From the NCBI GenBank assembly GCA_013373175.1, contig JABXII010000007.1, forward strand, positions 62,001-126,000: a stretch of 64,000 bases of DNA, in the 5' to 3' direction. The DNA comes from Campylobacteraceae bacterium (GTDB lineage: Bacteria; Campylobacterota; Campylobacteria; Campylobacterales; Arcobacteraceae). The position numbers and the translations under genes were made by a program. Numbering within the stretch: the stretch's first letter is position 1; each line of letters begins with the position of its first letter. Shown piece by piece: positions 63,388 to 64,000 of the stretch. The notes under the pieces were generated by a model. The model searched no databases. It was not told where the DNA came from and worked only from the letters and a program-made list of their open reading frames with translations.

Positions 63388-64000
63388 TATTGTTCTTTTT
63401 TTCTTAAGTTGTGAAGCCAAACCATTACACCTTTTTGTGCGTGTAATCTATTTTCTGCTTCTTCAAAAACTAAACTATCTTGACCTTCAATAACATCTTC
63501 ACTTACTTCATAACCTCTATATGCAGGTAAACAGTGTAAGAATTTTGCATTTGAAGCTCCAATATTCATCATAGCATCATCTACAATATATCCATCAAAA
63601 TCTTTTAGTCTTTGTTCTTTTTCTTCTTCTTGTCCCATAGAAACCCAAGTGTCTGTAGTAATTACAGTTGCATCTTTACAAGCCTCTTTTGGGTCATTTC
63701 CTATAGAAATTTTTGCTCCTGATTCTTTTGCAAACTCTAAAGCATCATTTAAAATATTTTCATCTACTTCATAACCTTTTGGAGTAGCAATTCTAAGTTC
63801 AAATCCAAGTTTAGAAGCTAACATTAGCCAAGAATGAGCAAGATTATTTCCATCTCCAATATATGCAACAACTAGATTTTCATCAAGTCCTGCTTCTTGA
63901 ATAGTCATATAATCAGCCATAAGTTGTACAGGGTGATACTCCGTTGTAAGTCCATTTATAACAGGTACTTTTGAGTATTTAGCAAACTCTTCAATTTTTG
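63387..64000 (-). CDS. argF: Ornithine carbamoyltransferase (partial, right edge)
   Basis: The C-terminal 204 residues of ArgF; the frame runs past 64000 without a stop. Visible: [41 protein letters not shown] and [14 protein letters not shown], with the HCLP catalytic motif. It carbamoylates ornithine to citrulline. It is coupled to hemN through a one-base stop/start overlap. The N-terminus, including the carbamoyl-phosphate-binding STRTR, is outside the window. Confidence 0.93.
   Translation of the reverse strand, partial: KIEEFAKYSKVPVINGLTTEYHPVQLMADYMTIQEAGLDENLVVAYIGDGNNLAHSWLMLASKLGFELRIATPKGYEVDENILNDALEFAKESGAKISIGNDPKEACKDATVITTDTWVSMGQEEEKEQRLKDFDGYIVDDAMMNIGASNAKFLHCLPAYRGYEVSEDVIEGQDSLVFEEAENRLHAQKGVMVWLHNLRKKEQ

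Overview
The window is very AT-rich, densely packed bacterial chromosome. Its gene content points to the Campylobacterota, most likely an Arcobacteraceae member (Arcobacter and relatives). Reasons: a dimeric all-alpha dUTPase, a fused ResB-CcsA haem-lyase (CcsBA), short ExbB/ExbD proteins, many PAS/HisKA kinases carrying the HQWRQPL-type H-box, scattered trp and arg genes, and several TTG starts. This assignment is inferred from family knowledge; no rRNA or other phylogenetic marker was compared.

Positions 1 to about 10,900 look accessory. They start with the end of a LlaJI-type restriction system (a McrB-like GTPase tail overlapping the nuclease). A set of small genes follows, including two phage/plasmid-style helix-turn-helix proteins, next to a cruciform-like inverted-repeat structure at 3402-3477. 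The most interesting part is 5324-10056. It holds a leucine-rich-repeat protein, a 12-codon gene (MCFAGWYETDDF) behind an exceptionally strong Shine-Dalgarno, a stem-loop, two radical SAM/SPASM proteins, a PLP-dependent decarboxylase-family protein and a small uncertain ORF. I read this as a candidate peptide natural-product (RiPP-like) cluster with a leaderless precursor. That reading is inference, but the layout is seen directly.

From aroE (10904) onward the window is mostly core genome: aroE, pgeF, malic enzyme, purU, trmL, a Na/phosphate cotransporter, then a two-component system next to a TonB-dependent receptor / membrane ferredoxin / ExbB-ExbD-TonB operon (17.3-24 kb). Four tandem 11-bp repeats precede the receptor and a different set of four precedes the malic enzyme; both have the geometry of OmpR/PhoB-family operators.

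24-46 kb contains ccsBA, cmoB, two degenerate GGDEF proteins, a metallo-beta-lactamase-fold hydrolase, a ferritin-like protein, a lone formate dehydrogenase cytochrome subunit, phnN with a triplicated start region, trpB, a kinase with three periplasmic binding domains, dnaJ, recR, dUTPase, a kinase/regulator pair, a gamma carbonic anhydrase and argG. 46-64 kb holds a cytosolic PAS chemoreceptor, the S4/trpD/tsaE/lptB operon, a diguanylate cyclase response regulator, kdsB, a PAS kinase, polA, a cluster with an atypical regulator, a zinc-ribbon protein and a PAS regulator, then lgt, a CCG-domain Fe-S protein, hemN and the 3' part of argF, which runs off the right edge.

Signal transduction is heavily represented: I count four histidine kinases, seven receiver-domain proteins, one chemoreceptor and three GGDEF proteins (one of them also a receiver protein). 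No tRNA, rRNA, CRISPR array or intact insertion sequence was recognised.
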